From NCBI RefSeq assembly GCF_001418205.1, contig NZ_LIQF01000002.1, forward strand, positions 62,001 to 126,000: a DNA stretch of 64,000 bases. Direction: 5' to 3'. The stretch is from Marinomonas fungiae. Its GTDB lineage: Bacteria; Pseudomonadota; Gammaproteobacteria; Pseudomonadales; Marinomonadaceae. Shown piece after piece: positions 26,119-34,689 of this stretch; the first letter of the stretch is position 1, and every line of letters begins with the position of its first letter. The position numbers and the translations under genes were made by a program. The notes beneath the pieces were generated by a model that was not told where the DNA came from, searched no databases, and saw nothing but the letters and a program-made list of their open reading frames with translations.

Positions 26119-26998
26119 GCTATTTTCAGATGTCACATTTGTCATTCTTTTAGCCGCTTTCCACGTGCTTTTAGTTTTGACGCTTCTAAGCAAAGGTAAG
26201 CAAAAAAGTCAGGGGCTCCGCTGGTTGATGCAATATGATCAATCAACTTCCTCAAAGGCTTGGTGGAGAGGCTTTCTATTGATTGCACGATGGTTGAGAG
26301 CTACTTTTTCCTCGACTGAAGCGGAGATGCAAAAAAAATGTCTTGAGGCTGGCATTTATAATAAACAAGTCGCTTTGTATTACATGCCTATCAAGTACTG
26401 CACTCTCTTTGCTGGAGGCGGCGTAATCTATTGGTTATCTCAGGAGCAAAACTGGAAGCCCCTTAATCTGATGGTAGTAGCCGCTATTTGGGTAGTGATA
26501 GTACTGATTTTTCCTGATGCATATATATCTTCAAGAGCAAAGAGCTTGAGGGTTAAAATTTCTAATAAACTACCATATATGATTGATTTGCTTGCAGTTT
26601 GTGTTCAAACCGGGATGACAATCGAAGCTTCTATGGCCTATTTAAGCAAAGAGATGATGTCATTCGATAAAGATTTAGGCCATATGCTGAATAAAACAAA
26701 CGATCGCATACAGATTATTGGGATAGAGCAGGCGCTTGTCGAATTACATACTAGAGTGCCGACAAATGAAATGCGTAGCTTTGTTATGACGCTAAACCAG
26801 AGTTTACAATACGGTACGTCTATCTATAGTGTTTTAACGACGCTTTCTTCTGAAATTCGAGAAGTACAAATGTTAGGTTTAGAGGAAAAGATTGGGCAGT
26901 TATCGGCTAAAATGTCCATACCTCTAATCCTCTTTATTATGTTTCCAATCGTAATTCTAATTACAGCTCCAGGAATAATGAGGATGATGTATGGCTAA
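26108..26998 (+). CDS. tadC: Tad inner-membrane platform protein TadC
   Basis: A 296-residue T2SSF-family partner of TadB. The start is GTG at 26108, inside the end of tadB. It has hydrophobic N-terminal helices, then KISNKLPYMIDLLAVCVQTGMTIEASMAYL, ELHTRVPTNEMRSFVMTLNQSLQYGTSIYSVLTTLSSEIREVQMLGLEEKIGQL, and a C-terminal transmembrane segment (MSIPLILFIMFPIVILITAPGI), all typical. It overlaps tadD by 8 bp. Confidence 0.94.
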   Translation: MFVELFSDVTFVILLAAFHVLLVLTLLSKGKQKSQGLRWLMQYDQSTSSKAWWRGFLLIARWLRATFSSTEAEMQKKCLEAGIYNKQVALYYMPIKYCTLFAGGGVIYWLSQEQNWKPLNLMVVAAIWVVIVLIFPDAYISSRAKSLRVKISNKLPYMIDLLAVCVQTGMTIEASMAYLSKEMMSFDKDLGHMLNKTNDRIQIIGIEQALVELHTRVPTNEMRSFVMTLNQSLQYGTSIYSVLTTLSSEIREVQMLGLEEKIGQLSAKMSIPLILFIMFPIVILITAPGIMRMMYG

Positions 26999-28574
26999 AT
27001 TGTGGCTTATAACAATCAGTACTTTGTTGTTAACAGGCTGTGCTGTAGGGCCTAATTCTACCGGCTCATTAGACGATACTCGCGCGAATGAAGTTTTTCT
27101 AGAGCAATCAAACAACTATCCTCGTTTAGTTGAGCACTATAAAGAGCAGCTAAAACAAAAGGATAGTCTTTCTACTAGGGTAAAGCTTGCTCAAGTTTAC
27201 ATCGATTTGAATGATAATGAATCGGCGCTCTTTACATTGGCTTCAGTTATTGCTCACCCTAAAGCTGACGGAGAGGCTTTCTACTTACAAGGGGTTGCTC
27301 AATATAGGCTCGGCAAACTGCAGCAAGCACTCAGATCGTTAGAGGTGTCTGTTCAGAAATCTCCAGATGATGCTCGCTCCATCAATATGCTTGGTGTAAC
27401 GCAAGCGGAGCTTGGAATGCTAAATGTGGCTCGACAATCATTTAATCGTGCGCGTGAGCTAATGTATGACGATGTCGTTGTGAAAAATAACTTGGCCTTG
27501 TTAGATATGATTGAAGGTGATTTTAAACAAGCTGCTGAGCGTTTGATGCCAATTTATATAAACACTCCGTCTAAAGTAGACGCAAAGCTTAAGGCTAATT
27601 TAGCTATTATCGTCTCCAAACTGGGAAGTTTTGAATCTTTGAAATCTCTCTATGGAGATAAATATAGTGAGACACAGCTGTTTGACATATTTCAAAGCTT
27701 AAGAGCAAGTGAGCCTGCAACAAGAGTGTCGGATACTGCACTCGCTATAAAATCTAAAGATCTTCCCCTCGCTACTGAGAGTAAATTGGTTATAAAAACA
27801 GCTTCCTCCTCTTATCAAGAGGAGGGATCCCTGCCAACTTTAGCAGATGAGATACCTTTACAGTCCAACTCACCAAATAAGCTGCTTAAGGATATGAAAG
27901 GCGTACCACAAGATTTGGGGTCTTTAACTGAGAATAGTCCAAGCTCTCAAACAAAGGCTCGCTCTACGGCACTTAATCAAGAGATGATACTTGCACCCAG
28001 TTCTATAGAAAGTCCATCTCCAGAAGTACCATCAAGTGTTTTTTTATCGCAAGTTAAGCCTATGTCAAAGGACGTATCGAATAGTAATTCGGTGCTGCTA
28101 GATGAAAAGGAAGTATTGGGTGTTGAGAGGCATTATAGCCGCTCTAGCCTCAATATAGGCGGAGAGAGTCTTAAGACAAGCAATATGCCTCAGGAAATTG
28201 CTGCATCTACCAGTTCTAGCGATGTTTCAAACAATGCCAATATAACGGATAAACAAGGATTCGCAAACGACATTTTAGGTGTAGATCGTACTTTTGGCGT
28301 AGCAACTCACGTAGATAACGCGAACAGTATAAGAGCCGATCAGCCTCAAGAACAACAAGCTTTTCAGGGAGTTGATAGCCCTCTAGCCTCCTCTTTGGAA
28401 GTGCCACAAAAAAAACAGCCTGATGCCGTAAAAAAGTGGAACTTTGTTCCATTGAGTAGCTATGATTTAAAGGGGGAAGGTGGGCTAAATATTCCATTGG
28501 CCCAATTCAGGCACCATGGAAATTTAATAGATATTACACTGGATTCAGATGCAACAGTGATTGCAGTTGAATAG
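26991..28574 (+). CDS. tadD: TadD-like TPR lipoprotein with long Ser-rich C-terminal extension
   Basis: A 527-residue lipoprotein. The lipobox LLLTGCAVG places the lipidated Cys near residue 17. Residues about 40-210 contain tetratricopeptide repeats (AFYLQGVAQYRLGKLQQALRSLEVSVQKSPDDARSINMLGVTQAELG is one clear stretch). These match TadD, which in other systems aids secretin assembly. Unlike the usual TadD of about 250 residues, a region from about 245 to 490 is Ser/Pro/Gln-rich and apparently disordered. It ends in a short conserved-looking block (GEGGLNIPLAQFRHHGNLIDITLD). The extension may be periplasm-spanning or lineage-specific. Confidence 0.85.
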   Translation: MAKLWLITISTLLLTGCAVGPNSTGSLDDTRANEVFLEQSNNYPRLVEHYKEQLKQKDSLSTRVKLAQVYIDLNDNESALFTLASVIAHPKADGEAFYLQGVAQYRLGKLQQALRSLEVSVQKSPDDARSINMLGVTQAELGMLNVARQSFNRARELMYDDVVVKNNLALLDMIEGDFKQAAERLMPIYINTPSKVDAKLKANLAIIVSKLGSFESLKSLYGDKYSETQLFDIFQSLRASEPATRVSDTALAIKSKDLPLATESKLVIKTASSSYQEEGSLPTLADEIPLQSNSPNKLLKDMKGVPQDLGSLTENSPSSQTKARSTALNQEMILAPSSIESPSPEVPSSVFLSQVKPMSKDVSNSNSVLLDEKEVLGVERHYSRSSLNIGGESLKTSNMPQEIAASTSSSDVSNNANITDKQGFANDILGVDRTFGVATHVDNANSIRADQPQEQQAFQGVDSPLASSLEVPQKKQPDAVKKWNFVPLSSYDLKGEGGLNIPLAQFRHHGNLIDITLDSDATVIAVE

Positions 28575-28595
28575 CTGCAGGAAGGAGTTAGCGTA

Positions 28596-29135
28596 ATGAG
28601 TTTGTCTTGGGTGAAGAATGGTGTGAAGCGTAGAGCATTTAAGAGGTCCTCTAATCGAGGTGTAGCGGCTTTAGAATTTGTCATGGGGTTTGCTGCGTTC
28701 TGGGGAATGTGTCTTCTCTGGGCTGAGATGAGTTATGTATCTTATGTGTCTGCCTTAGGTGATGTGCTCATTTCTAACGCGAGTCATTACGCAAAATTAA
28801 ACCCTAATGACCTCAGTGATCAAAACCAAGCGAATTTCAACCAAGATTTTCAAACCATTATTAGGCAACAAGATAGCCTTTGGAGTGCACTAGTGACTCC
28901 GGAAGGATTTAAAACGAGCATACAATTTGTTCAGAGCTACAGTGATTTAGCGACGCTGAATACAATATGTCCAACAACAAAATCTGGAAATCAGTGTGGT
29001 ACAGCCATTGGGGCTCCAATTGCTATTTATCGTATAAATTATGAATACCAACCAATATTCTCAAGTTTCTTTGGTGCAAGTGCAGATATTTTTGCTCGCG
29101 AAATGATTGTTATCCAAGAGTATCAGAGAGGCTAA
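28596..29135 (+). CDS. tadE: TadE-like pseudopilin
   Basis: A 179-residue minor pilin-like protein. A basic leader (KNGVKRRAFKRSSNR) precedes GVAALEFVMGFAAFWGMCLLWAEMSYVSYV. In this segment the Gly and the +5 Glu match the TadE class III signal processed by TadV. A strong AAGGAG site stands before the ATG. The exported part has one Cys pair (CPTTKSGNQC). It overlaps in context with tadF, whose ATG follows after one base. Confidence 0.88.
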   Translation: MSLSWVKNGVKRRAFKRSSNRGVAALEFVMGFAAFWGMCLLWAEMSYVSYVSALGDVLISNASHYAKLNPNDLSDQNQANFNQDFQTIIRQQDSLWSALVTPEGFKTSIQFVQSYSDLATLNTICPTTKSGNQCGTAIGAPIAIYRINYEYQPIFSSFFGASADIFAREMIVIQEYQRG

Positions 29136-29136
29136 T

Positions 29137-29685
29137 ATGAAGATACCGAAGCTTCTGAGCTCAAATAAGCAGTATCTCTCTACTCGTCGCCAAAGAGGAA
29201 CATTCATGGTTGAGTTCGCGCTTGTAGGGCTTGTATTTGCGGCAGCACTGGCTTTCTGTACCGAGGCTGTGATTAGCATTGCAACGAAGGGGAAATTAGA
29301 TCGTTTGGTATACTCAGGAGTCAGCTTATTAAAAGAGCGGACAGCATTATTTGATGAAAACAACTTAACGGTAAGTTCAGCTGAATTTAATCAACTAAGT
29401 AGTATTATGCAAAACTCTTTTGAACGGATGACAAACAGCTTTGATGTTCGTAAATATGGCATAAGATTAGAAGCCTGGACCCCTGACTCAGATGATGCTG
29501 TGTTGCAAACTGGTGGCGCTCTAAACTGTAGTGCTAAAGCGCCTTTAACCGAAAATATGTCCGTTATGACCTCATGGGGCCGCAGGGCTTCATTGTATCG
29601 CCTAACAGTATGCTATGAAATCCCCAGTTGGTTTAGCCAAGGACAAAATACGGTTCAAAGCAGTGCCTTAATGATAGGGCGATGA
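29137..29685 (+). CDS. tadF: TadF-like pseudopilin
   Basis: A 182-residue minor pilin-like protein. The start at 29137 follows the tadE stop by one base and has AGAGG upstream; a start at 29107 inside tadE is rejected. A basic leader (SSNKQYLSTRRQR) ends in G-TFMVEFALVGLVFAAALAFCTEAVIS, the pseudopilin signal with Glu at +5. The C-terminal region has two Cys (ALNCSAKA and LTVCYEI). TadE/TadF are expected to initiate or cap the pilus. Confidence 0.85.
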   Translation: MKIPKLLSSNKQYLSTRRQRGTFMVEFALVGLVFAAALAFCTEAVISIATKGKLDRLVYSGVSLLKERTALFDENNLTVSSAEFNQLSSIMQNSFERMTNSFDVRKYGIRLEAWTPDSDDAVLQTGGALNCSAKAPLTENMSVMTSWGRRASLYRLTVCYEIPSWFSQGQNTVQSSALMIGR

Positions 29686-29731
29686 CTAAGCAGTTGTTGT
29701 GCTTGTTATGAGTCCTAGTAGAAATAATTTT

Positions 29732-29760
29732 TTGCTCAAAAAATAGTCAATGCGTATAAT
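29732..29760 (+). promoter_or_regulatory. Sigma-70-type promoter before tadG
   Basis: TTGCTC, exactly 17 bp, then a perfect TATAAT. It lies in the only sizeable gap inside the tad locus (159 bp) and about 80 bp before tadG, so tadG and the following OmpA gene may be transcribed independently of flp. The inference rests on consensus match only. Confidence 0.7.
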
Positions 29761-29844
29761 TTAACAAACAAAACGCTTAACTCAACTCAAGGGTGCTAAT
29801 CTTAACTGGCTAACACTTTGAGAAGGTTACTTATAGGTAACAGA

Positions 29845-31239
29845 ATGAGATTTTACTATACCCAAAAGCAGCAGTCTGGCCACGCTGGACTGATGTTCCT
29901 TTTGATTTTCCCAGCTTTATTTGGCCTATTTGTTTGGTCAACTGATGGCGCTCGAATGTTACAGAGCGATGCTCGACTTACTGATGCAATGGAAGTAGCT
30001 GTTCTTGCGGTCTCGGCACAAGCTTCTGACGAAAATGATGTGCGTGAAGCAACCGCAAAACGTTTTATTAATGATTATTTCAGCGATGTAGAAGCTAGCA
30101 ATATCACCGTCACTTCTAGTAAGACAGCTAAAACAGAAGGGGAAGGGGACGATGAGAAACGCTTCTTCGAGTATGACTTAAGTGTGAAGGTTGAGCGAGA
30201 TACCATATTTCAGAAAAATAATGGCTCCACACTTAGTTATGGCGATAGCTTTAAAATGGGTCGAACAGCAGTTGCACGCAAAGGGTTATCGGAAGCTGTG
30301 GATGTGGTGCTTGTATCCGACTACTCCTCTTCAATGTATGAGGGTTGGGACGGGGGTGCTCAACGTAAATTTAAAGATCTGAACGATATCGTGGATGAAA
30401 TCGCTGATGAGTTGAAGCACTACAATGACCAGAACCCTAATTTTGTGAATACCCTATCGGTGGTTGGATTTGATTATTACACTTCTGAGTCTACTAGCTA
30501 TGAAGTAGAAAAGTGTTGGTGGTTTAGTTGTTGGTATGAAACTGTAACTGAGCGTATGTTCGCTCATCATCTGATATGTAACCGTAATCCTTATGAAGTA
30601 CAGAGAAATAAATTTAGGTCTTTAACAAGTGATTGTAAGTATCAAGGAGTGTTCTTTGAAGGCGCAATCAAAGATAGCTATTATGTAGATGCTAATGCGA
30701 CAGTTGCTAATATCTTTAACCTAAATCACCCTTCAAACCAACATAGTTTAGATAAATCTGAGGTCCAAAACACAAGTAAATCTGTTTTTGAGACCATACC
30801 ATTGAGCAGTAACTTTCTTAACATTAAAAGTATCGTTAATGACTCAGGGCGTTTTAACATATCAGAATACTCGGGAAGTGGAACGGCCTCTTATGCTGGC
30901 CTGATACGTGCCGCTCAAATTGCTGAAACAGGTATGAATCCAAGGCGCTTGATCATCATTCTTTCCGATGGCGTAGACTCTAAAAGTAGCATTACGGATA
31001 AGTTAATTAGTGCTGGGCTTTGCTCTGAAATAATCGATACATTGAGTGAAGAAGTAGTAAATGGAAATAATGTCAGAGCTGAAATGGCGGCTATTGGTTT
31101 TGATTATAGTGTTTCAAGCAATCCTCAAATGGCTAATTGTGTAGGAGAGGAACGCGTCTATTCAGCAGTGAACACAGAAGATATTAAAAATAAGATTTTA
31201 AGCTTAATCTCTGAAGAGGTAGGTAGCTTGGTACGCTAA
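29845..31239 (+). CDS. tadG: TadG-like protein with von Willebrand factor A domain
   Basis: A 464-residue protein with a TadE/G-type N-terminal membrane helix (GHAGLMFLLIFPALFGLFVWSTDGARMLQ). A periplasmic region with a vWA domain follows. The MIDAS metal site begins VVLVSDYSSSMYEGW (DxSxS); SGTASYAGL supplies the Thr position and IIILSDGVDSK the later Asp. A Cys/Trp-rich insertion (KCWWFSCWYE) is unusual. ATG at 29845 is chosen over TTG at 29818 because AGG is correctly spaced. TadG proteins are thought to anchor or modulate the pilus in the periplasm. Confidence 0.87.
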   Translation: MRFYYTQKQQSGHAGLMFLLIFPALFGLFVWSTDGARMLQSDARLTDAMEVAVLAVSAQASDENDVREATAKRFINDYFSDVEASNITVTSSKTAKTEGEGDDEKRFFEYDLSVKVERDTIFQKNNGSTLSYGDSFKMGRTAVARKGLSEAVDVVLVSDYSSSMYEGWDGGAQRKFKDLNDIVDEIADELKHYNDQNPNFVNTLSVVGFDYYTSESTSYEVEKCWWFSCWYETVTERMFAHHLICNRNPYEVQRNKFRSLTSDCKYQGVFFEGAIKDSYYVDANATVANIFNLNHPSNQHSLDKSEVQNTSKSVFETIPLSSNFLNIKSIVNDSGRFNISEYSGSGTASYAGLIRAAQIAETGMNPRRLIIILSDGVDSKSSITDKLISAGLCSEIIDTLSEEVVNGNNVRAEMAAIGFDYSVSSNPQMANCVGEERVYSAVNTEDIKNKILSLISEEVGSLVR

Positions 31240-31265
31240 GCTGCGCATATATTAAGGTGTATATT

Positions 31266-31901
31266 ATGAAATGTAACTGGTTAAGCATGCCCTTAGCTGC
31301 TTTAGTGACTCTTACTTCTTCAATAGTAAATGCGGCTTCCTCCGGTAATGAAATACAATATTACTGTAGTGGCAATGGAGTTGAGTTTCAGAGCTCCGTC
31401 AGCATTGGCAAAGGCGTAAGAGTACATATTAACCAAGGCGCCTACTCCTATTCGCAAGACCCTCTTCCATTAGAACCAGCCTATCAGTTTATCCATGAGC
31501 AGCTGGTTTACGTAGGCGGGATAAGCAGTGAATGTGCATCATTTATAATGACAAAAGGCAGTAAAGTATTGCCAGTAGATGGTGTTATAGCTCGTATTCA
31601 TTTTGATTTTGACAGTGATGAGCTAACGCAACCATCACGCTATATTTTGAATCAATTGTTAGAAAGAATGAAATATGCTTATAACATCACTTTAGAAGGG
31701 CATACGGACAATCTGGGTAGTAAACAATATAATTTTACCCTAGGAGCTGATCGTGCTGTAGCCGTATCAAGCTACATGCAGCAGCATCCAAATACACCTT
31801 ATAAATTAATCAAAGTTTCTAAAGGTGAAACAGACCCTGCTGCTAGTAATAGGACCGAAGATGGCCGCTATTTAAACCGTCGTGTCGATATAAAATATTA
31901 A
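31266..31901 (+). CDS. OmpA-family protein at the end of the tad locus
   Basis: A 211-residue exported protein. The start at 31266 follows AAGG by 8 bp. The signal peptide is NWLSMPLAALVTLTSSIVNA. The N-terminal domain (about 25-105) is unassigned. The C-terminal OmpA domain has IARIHFDFDSDELTQPSRYILNQL, LEGHTDNLGSKQYNFTLGADRAVAV and DGRYLNRRVDIKY. It lies 26 bp after tadG and so is probably part of that transcript. It is distinct in sequence from the OmpA-like protein at the start of the locus. A degraded relative of its last codons is found at about 34600. Confidence 0.88.
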   Translation: MKCNWLSMPLAALVTLTSSIVNAASSGNEIQYYCSGNGVEFQSSVSIGKGVRVHINQGAYSYSQDPLPLEPAYQFIHEQLVYVGGISSECASFIMTKGSKVLPVDGVIARIHFDFDSDELTQPSRYILNQLLERMKYAYNITLEGHTDNLGSKQYNFTLGADRAVAVSSYMQQHPNTPYKLIKVSKGETDPAASNRTEDGRYLNRRVDIKY

Positions 31902-31920
31902 AACATGTCTTAGCGTAATG

Positions 31921-31961
31921 CTTATAGACATCAGACTACCTCTTTTCCTGATGTCTATAAG
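31921..31961. terminator. Bidirectional hairpin between tad locus and PAP2 genes
   Basis: CTTATAGACATCAG and CTGATGTCTATAAG form a perfect 14-bp stem with a 13-nt loop between convergent genes. It lacks a long T-tract but is well placed as a bidirectional terminator. Confidence 0.7.
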
Positions 31962-31967
31962 CTATTA

Positions 31968-33017
31968 TTAGTCTTTACGTGTAGTCAACTTCTTTACCGA
32001 AAACCATATTGTAAGCGTTAGAAGTATCGCCACTATCCCATCAGCAGCGTAGTGCCAAGCTAAATGGATAGAGCCTATTATAATTAGTAATGCATATATC
32101 CAAGCAAGAATGCCCCATTTTTTGTTCAAGCTATAAATTGAGATTGCAATTAGACAAGTCATGGAGACATGCATGCTTGGAAGAGCTGAAATGCCCTTAC
32201 CAATACCATCTACTCTGTTAACGTAGCTTTGCCATAATAAATCTTGTAATGAAAGAGCCCAAACACTAAAGACACTGCCCTGTTCTAAAAGAAAGCTGTT
32301 TTGCTGGTTAAGTATAGCCATTAGTTCTGTATAAGGACCTTCAACTCCATAAGCGAGGCTATAAAAGCAGGGGCCAGCAGAAGAAAAAAGTAATGCCGCA
32401 AGGTTCCCATTAATAATCCAGCATAATAAAAAGCTTAATATAACCTGTTTCCTAATTTGGCTGTGTTTAACGCAGCACATAAAGGATATTAAAAATATCC
32501 ATATAATAAAGAACCAGATATTATATAGGAAATTAATGAAGCCTGTCGCAATGGGAGTGGAAAATATATAGTGAGTTATCTTCCATGGTGGTGTTCCAAA
32601 AAACAAGAAGTTGTCAAATTCTATTAGGTAAGGGTCTAGATAGAAAGGGACTATGTCTGGGATTGAATATTTTACGCTGGTATAAACTGAAAAAATTATT
32701 GAAACTGCGACTGATAAAAGTATGAAGTTTAAACTCTCATTCCAGTGCTTGATCGGTATTATTGAATATCCTAGATAGATTTTAAGAGGTCTTCTCTCCT
32801 TCTTTATAATCAAATAAAGATACATGAAGATTGAGGAGAGAAAAAAGGTTGAAATCAATCCAAAAATAAAGGAATTTCTATAAAGGCTTAAGTCTAAGTT
32901 TATTTTTTCAAAATTTATATATAGGATGAGTTGATATGAAACCGCTGTTAAAGCGATCATATAAAGCATGAGGTCTCTTTGTATCGGGGTAAACGCTGAT
33001 TTAATAATGAACTTCAA
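31968..33017 (-). CDS. PAP2-superfamily membrane phosphatase, copy 1
   Basis: A 349-residue polytopic protein with about eight hydrophobic helices. The phosphatase signature elements are KKERRPL, SALPSMHVSM (about residue 280) and SIHLAWHYAADGIVAI (about residue 320). Together these form the PAP2/inositolphosphotransferase-type active site with its catalytic His and nucleophile His. It probably acts on a lipid phosphate or transfers a phospho-head group at the periplasmic face. The start codon is TTG with GAAGGA upstream. It is strongly AT-rich and paralogous to the next gene; the pair form a two-gene unit. Confidence 0.87.
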   Translation of the reverse strand: MKFIIKSAFTPIQRDLMLYMIALTAVSYQLILYINFEKINLDLSLYRNSFIFGLISTFFLSSIFMYLYLIIKKERRPLKIYLGYSIIPIKHWNESLNFILLSVAVSIIFSVYTSVKYSIPDIVPFYLDPYLIEFDNFLFFGTPPWKITHYIFSTPIATGFINFLYNIWFFIIWIFLISFMCCVKHSQIRKQVILSFLLCWIINGNLAALLFSSAGPCFYSLAYGVEGPYTELMAILNQQNSFLLEQGSVFSVWALSLQDLLWQSYVNRVDGIGKGISALPSMHVSMTCLIAISIYSLNKKWGILAWIYALLIIIGSIHLAWHYAADGIVAILLTLTIWFSVKKLTTRKD

Positions 33018-33076
33018 AACAATCCAGTCCTTCAGATTTTATTTTGATAAATTATACGATTAATCTTATGATCATT

Positions 33077-34144
33077 CTAGTTTTTGGATGGCTGTGATCT
33101 ATCTTTGCAAAACTTTCCTACAGATAGCCAGATTCCATAAGTCATCAGTGCTCCGATATAGCCATCCAATGCGTAATGCCAGCCTAAATGTACAGATCCA
33201 ATCATAATCATAATTGCATAGCCCCAAAAGAGAATGCCTAACTCTTTTTTTAGGGAGTGGGTGGCTAAAGCCATGAGTGTTGCGATGGAAACATGCATAC
33301 TTGGCATCGCAGAAATACCTGTACCGAGTGTACTGGATTGAGATGTGTAGCTCTCCCATAGCATATGCTGAGTATTGAGTGACCAGATTCCTAAAAAGTA
33401 TCCATCCTTTTCTAGGATTGAATGCTGCTGTTGAAGCACTTGCATCAGGTCACTAAATTGATCACCCCCTTGATAAAGCAGATCATAGAAGCAGGGGCCA
33501 ACAGATGAGAGTAATGTTGCAAATAGGCTGCCATTTATCATCCAGCATAATAAAAATGTAATAAGTGTTGTTTCTCTAAGTTGTTGGTTTCTGAATAGAC
33601 AGCAAAAAACTATAAGGAAAATCCAGCATATAAAAAACCAAAGATTATATAGTAAGTTTATGATTGCGCTGGATAATGGGGACGAAAAAATAATATGAGT
33701 AATCTGCCATGGAGCGATTCCAAAGTGTATTTTCCTATCAAGATTAGCTAAATAAGGGTCTAGATAAAAATGAAAGTTGTTGGGTATTGAAATCTTTATG
33801 TCAGTATATATGGAGAAAACCAATGATATAAACGTCAGTATTATTATTAGGTTTAAGCTTTCTTCTAAGTTTGAGAATGGCTTTTTTGCTATCTTTAAAA
33901 ATATAACAAGAGGTCTTTTTTCTTTCTTTATTATTAAAAATATAAAATAAAAAAAAGAAGAAATTGATAAAGTAATTGTTGCAGCTATGTATATTGTTTT
34001 TATATAGATTTCTGGGGTTTCTAAGGTGTTCTTTATAGTTAAAGAGTATAAGGAATATGACATGAATATAAATAGAAATGAAAAGTAAATTTTTCTATCT
34101 CTATATATAGTTGATTTGAATTTTTTTATATTTAAAAAAATCAT
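33077..34144 (-). CDS. PAP2-superfamily membrane phosphatase, copy 2
   Basis: A 355-residue paralog of the adjacent gene. It shares the helix pattern and the motifs KKEKRPL, SAMPSMHVSIATLMAL and SVHLGWHYALDGYIGAL. Long conserved stretches such as SFLLCWxINGxLxAxLxSxxGPCFYxL are common to both. It lies 59 bp upstream of copy 1 on the same strand and is first in the unit. The N-terminal third is very AT-rich with many Lys/Ile/Phe codons. Which lipid or glycan phosphate is used cannot be read. Confidence 0.87.
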   Translation of the reverse strand: MIFLNIKKFKSTIYRDRKIYFSFLFIFMSYSLYSLTIKNTLETPEIYIKTIYIAATITLSISSFFYFIFLIIKKEKRPLVIFLKIAKKPFSNLEESLNLIIILTFISLVFSIYTDIKISIPNNFHFYLDPYLANLDRKIHFGIAPWQITHIIFSSPLSSAIINLLYNLWFFICWIFLIVFCCLFRNQQLRETTLITFLLCWMINGSLFATLLSSVGPCFYDLLYQGGDQFSDLMQVLQQQHSILEKDGYFLGIWSLNTQHMLWESYTSQSSTLGTGISAMPSMHVSIATLMALATHSLKKELGILFWGYAIMIMIGSVHLGWHYALDGYIGALMTYGIWLSVGKFCKDRSQPSKN

Positions 34145-34689
34145 TTTTAATGTTCTTTTTTATTTATATAGTTTTAAATTAAGGTGTTAAGTGGATTGAT
34201 CATGGTTGAGTCAGTGTTAAGAGATCAACTTCGAACATGTGGTATTCTCAAACGTTGCTAAAAAGTTAAAGTATGACCATGGGCTGTAAGTAGTTGATCG
34301 AAGGAGAACGATACTAGGATTCAATCCTATTTGAATCAGCATTTAAGTTACAGGGCAAGGGGGTCTCTAGTTTTAGTGCCTCGCCTCGACCAAACTATGC
34401 TTTGTCCCCAATTATCGATACAGAACTTGAACGCAAACATAGTAATAACACTAACTTGGCTTGTACCTTACTGTTCAATTGTAACGTAAGCATCCGGCAA
34501 ACACACCTAAGAATGTTTTTGATCTATCGCATCTTTGTTATGCTTCAGGGCATAGGACAAAAACGAATGAACATTACTTGACCAGCCTGTTTCTAAAAGG
34601 GGACAGCGCCTATAGCTGATAATAATGATGCTGACGGTCGTTACTTAAATCGACGCGTGGATATTAAATGGCGTGTTTAACGAGCTTAA
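34145..34689. other. 545-bp region without an intact gene
   Basis: This region lies between the PAP2 pair and the TPR-barrel gene. It contains no intact ORF with recognisable similarity. A 25-codon fragment of an OmpA domain is readable at its right end (separate entry). The central part (34340-34570) has one unbroken but unrecognisable frame of about 75 codons. It looks like a decayed or recombined segment. Confidence 0.6.
34597..34680 (+). pseudogene. Remnant of an OmpA-domain C-terminus
   Basis: The plus strand reads, after a stop codon at 34594, KGTAPIADNNDADGRYLNRR and then VDIKWRV before TAA at 34678. This is the canonical end of an OmpA domain (KG...PIADN....GR..NRRVDI), and DGRYLNRRVDIK is identical in wording to the intact OmpA gene ending at 31901. 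No start or signal peptide exists upstream. It is best explained as the broken 3' end of a second OmpA-like gene. Confidence 0.8.

Noticed and set aside
34340..34575. Possible unknown gene or insertion-sequence remnant between PAP2 genes and the TPR-barrel
   Set aside because: One frame of about 75 codons is open but shows no start, ribosome-binding site or transposase-like motif; no terminal inverted repeats were found.
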